Positions 6,536 to 6,574 of a stretch of 6,574 bases of DNA are shown piece after piece. The stretch covers positions 1 through 6,574 of the forward strand of contig JAKALH010000165.1 in NCBI GenBank assembly GCA_021813225.1, given 5' to 3'. The notes below the pieces were generated by a model, which saw only the letters and a program-made list of their open reading frames with translations, searched no databases and had not been told where the DNA came from. Within the stretch, counting starts at the first letter, position 1, and each line of letters begins with the position of its first letter. Made by a program: the position numbers and the translations under genes. The DNA is from Chloroflexota bacterium (GTDB lineage: Bacteria > Chloroflexota > Anaerolineae > J036 > Brachytrichaceae).

Positions 6536-6574
6536 TGACTCCGGTTGGCAACCAGGAAGGGGTGATAGAGCGCC
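6532..6574 (-). CDS. 3' end of the upstream gene, probably the outer-membrane efflux channel (TolC-type)
   Basis: Only the last 13 codons and stop are visible, reading ALYHPFLVANRSQ. The TGA (6532-6534) overlaps the adaptor's ATG as ATGA, the usual sign of translationally coupled genes in one operon. Efflux operons of this kind commonly run channel, adaptor, pump, and TolC-family channels often end in an ALY-type stretch near the C terminus. The product name is therefore inferred from position and a three-residue resemblance. That it is a coding 3' end is better supported than its identity. Confidence 0.5.
   Translation of the reverse strand, partial: ALYHPFLVANRSQ
6539..6542 (-). promoter_or_regulatory. 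Ribosome binding site deciding the adaptor start
   Basis: GGAG on the minus strand lies 3 bases before ATG 6535 and 6 bases before ATG 6532. The spacing favours the second ATG, while the stop-start overlap favours the first. The protein differs by one methionine only. Confidence 0.5.

Overview
The window looks like accessory DNA from a GC-rich proteobacterium, plausibly a beta- or gammaproteobacterium. This is an inference from base composition and from the gene types (metal-type RND efflux, an ISL3 element, a DUF2235 hydrolase); no marker fixes the taxon. Every gene I can support lies on the minus strand, so transcription runs from the right edge to the left.

Right part (about 2402-6574): the end of a tripartite efflux operon. 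First come the last 13 codons of an upstream gene, probably the outer-membrane channel. Its stop overlaps the start of a periplasmic adaptor (membrane fusion protein) by four bases. Twelve bases after the adaptor stop, with a good ribosome binding site, follows a complete 1036-residue inner-membrane RND pump of the heavy-metal (CzcA/CusA-like) group. Together these would export a substrate, probably a metal ion, from periplasm or cytoplasm to the outside, driven by protons. The substrate cannot be read from the sequence. The adaptor appears to lack the usual lipoyl domain, and the pump carries an unusual TM4 signature.

Middle (about 921-2401): one ISL3-family insertion sequence with an intact 461-residue transposase. 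Its ends carry a recognisable imperfect inverted repeat. The bases flanking the two ends do not form the 8-bp target duplication expected of this family. One end touches the stop codon of the pump gene and the other cuts into a DUF2235 gene, so the element is probably the site of a deletion or recombination that joined two unrelated regions.

Left part (1-920): the C-terminal 254 codons of a DUF2235 (Tle1-like alpha/beta-hydrolase) gene, missing the half that would carry the nucleophile serine. A weak short open frame runs off the left edge. I see no RNA gene, CRISPR array or clear promoter. I do not see a new multi-gene system here; the points of interest are the IS junction, the atypical adaptor and pump, and a composition step inside the pump gene.
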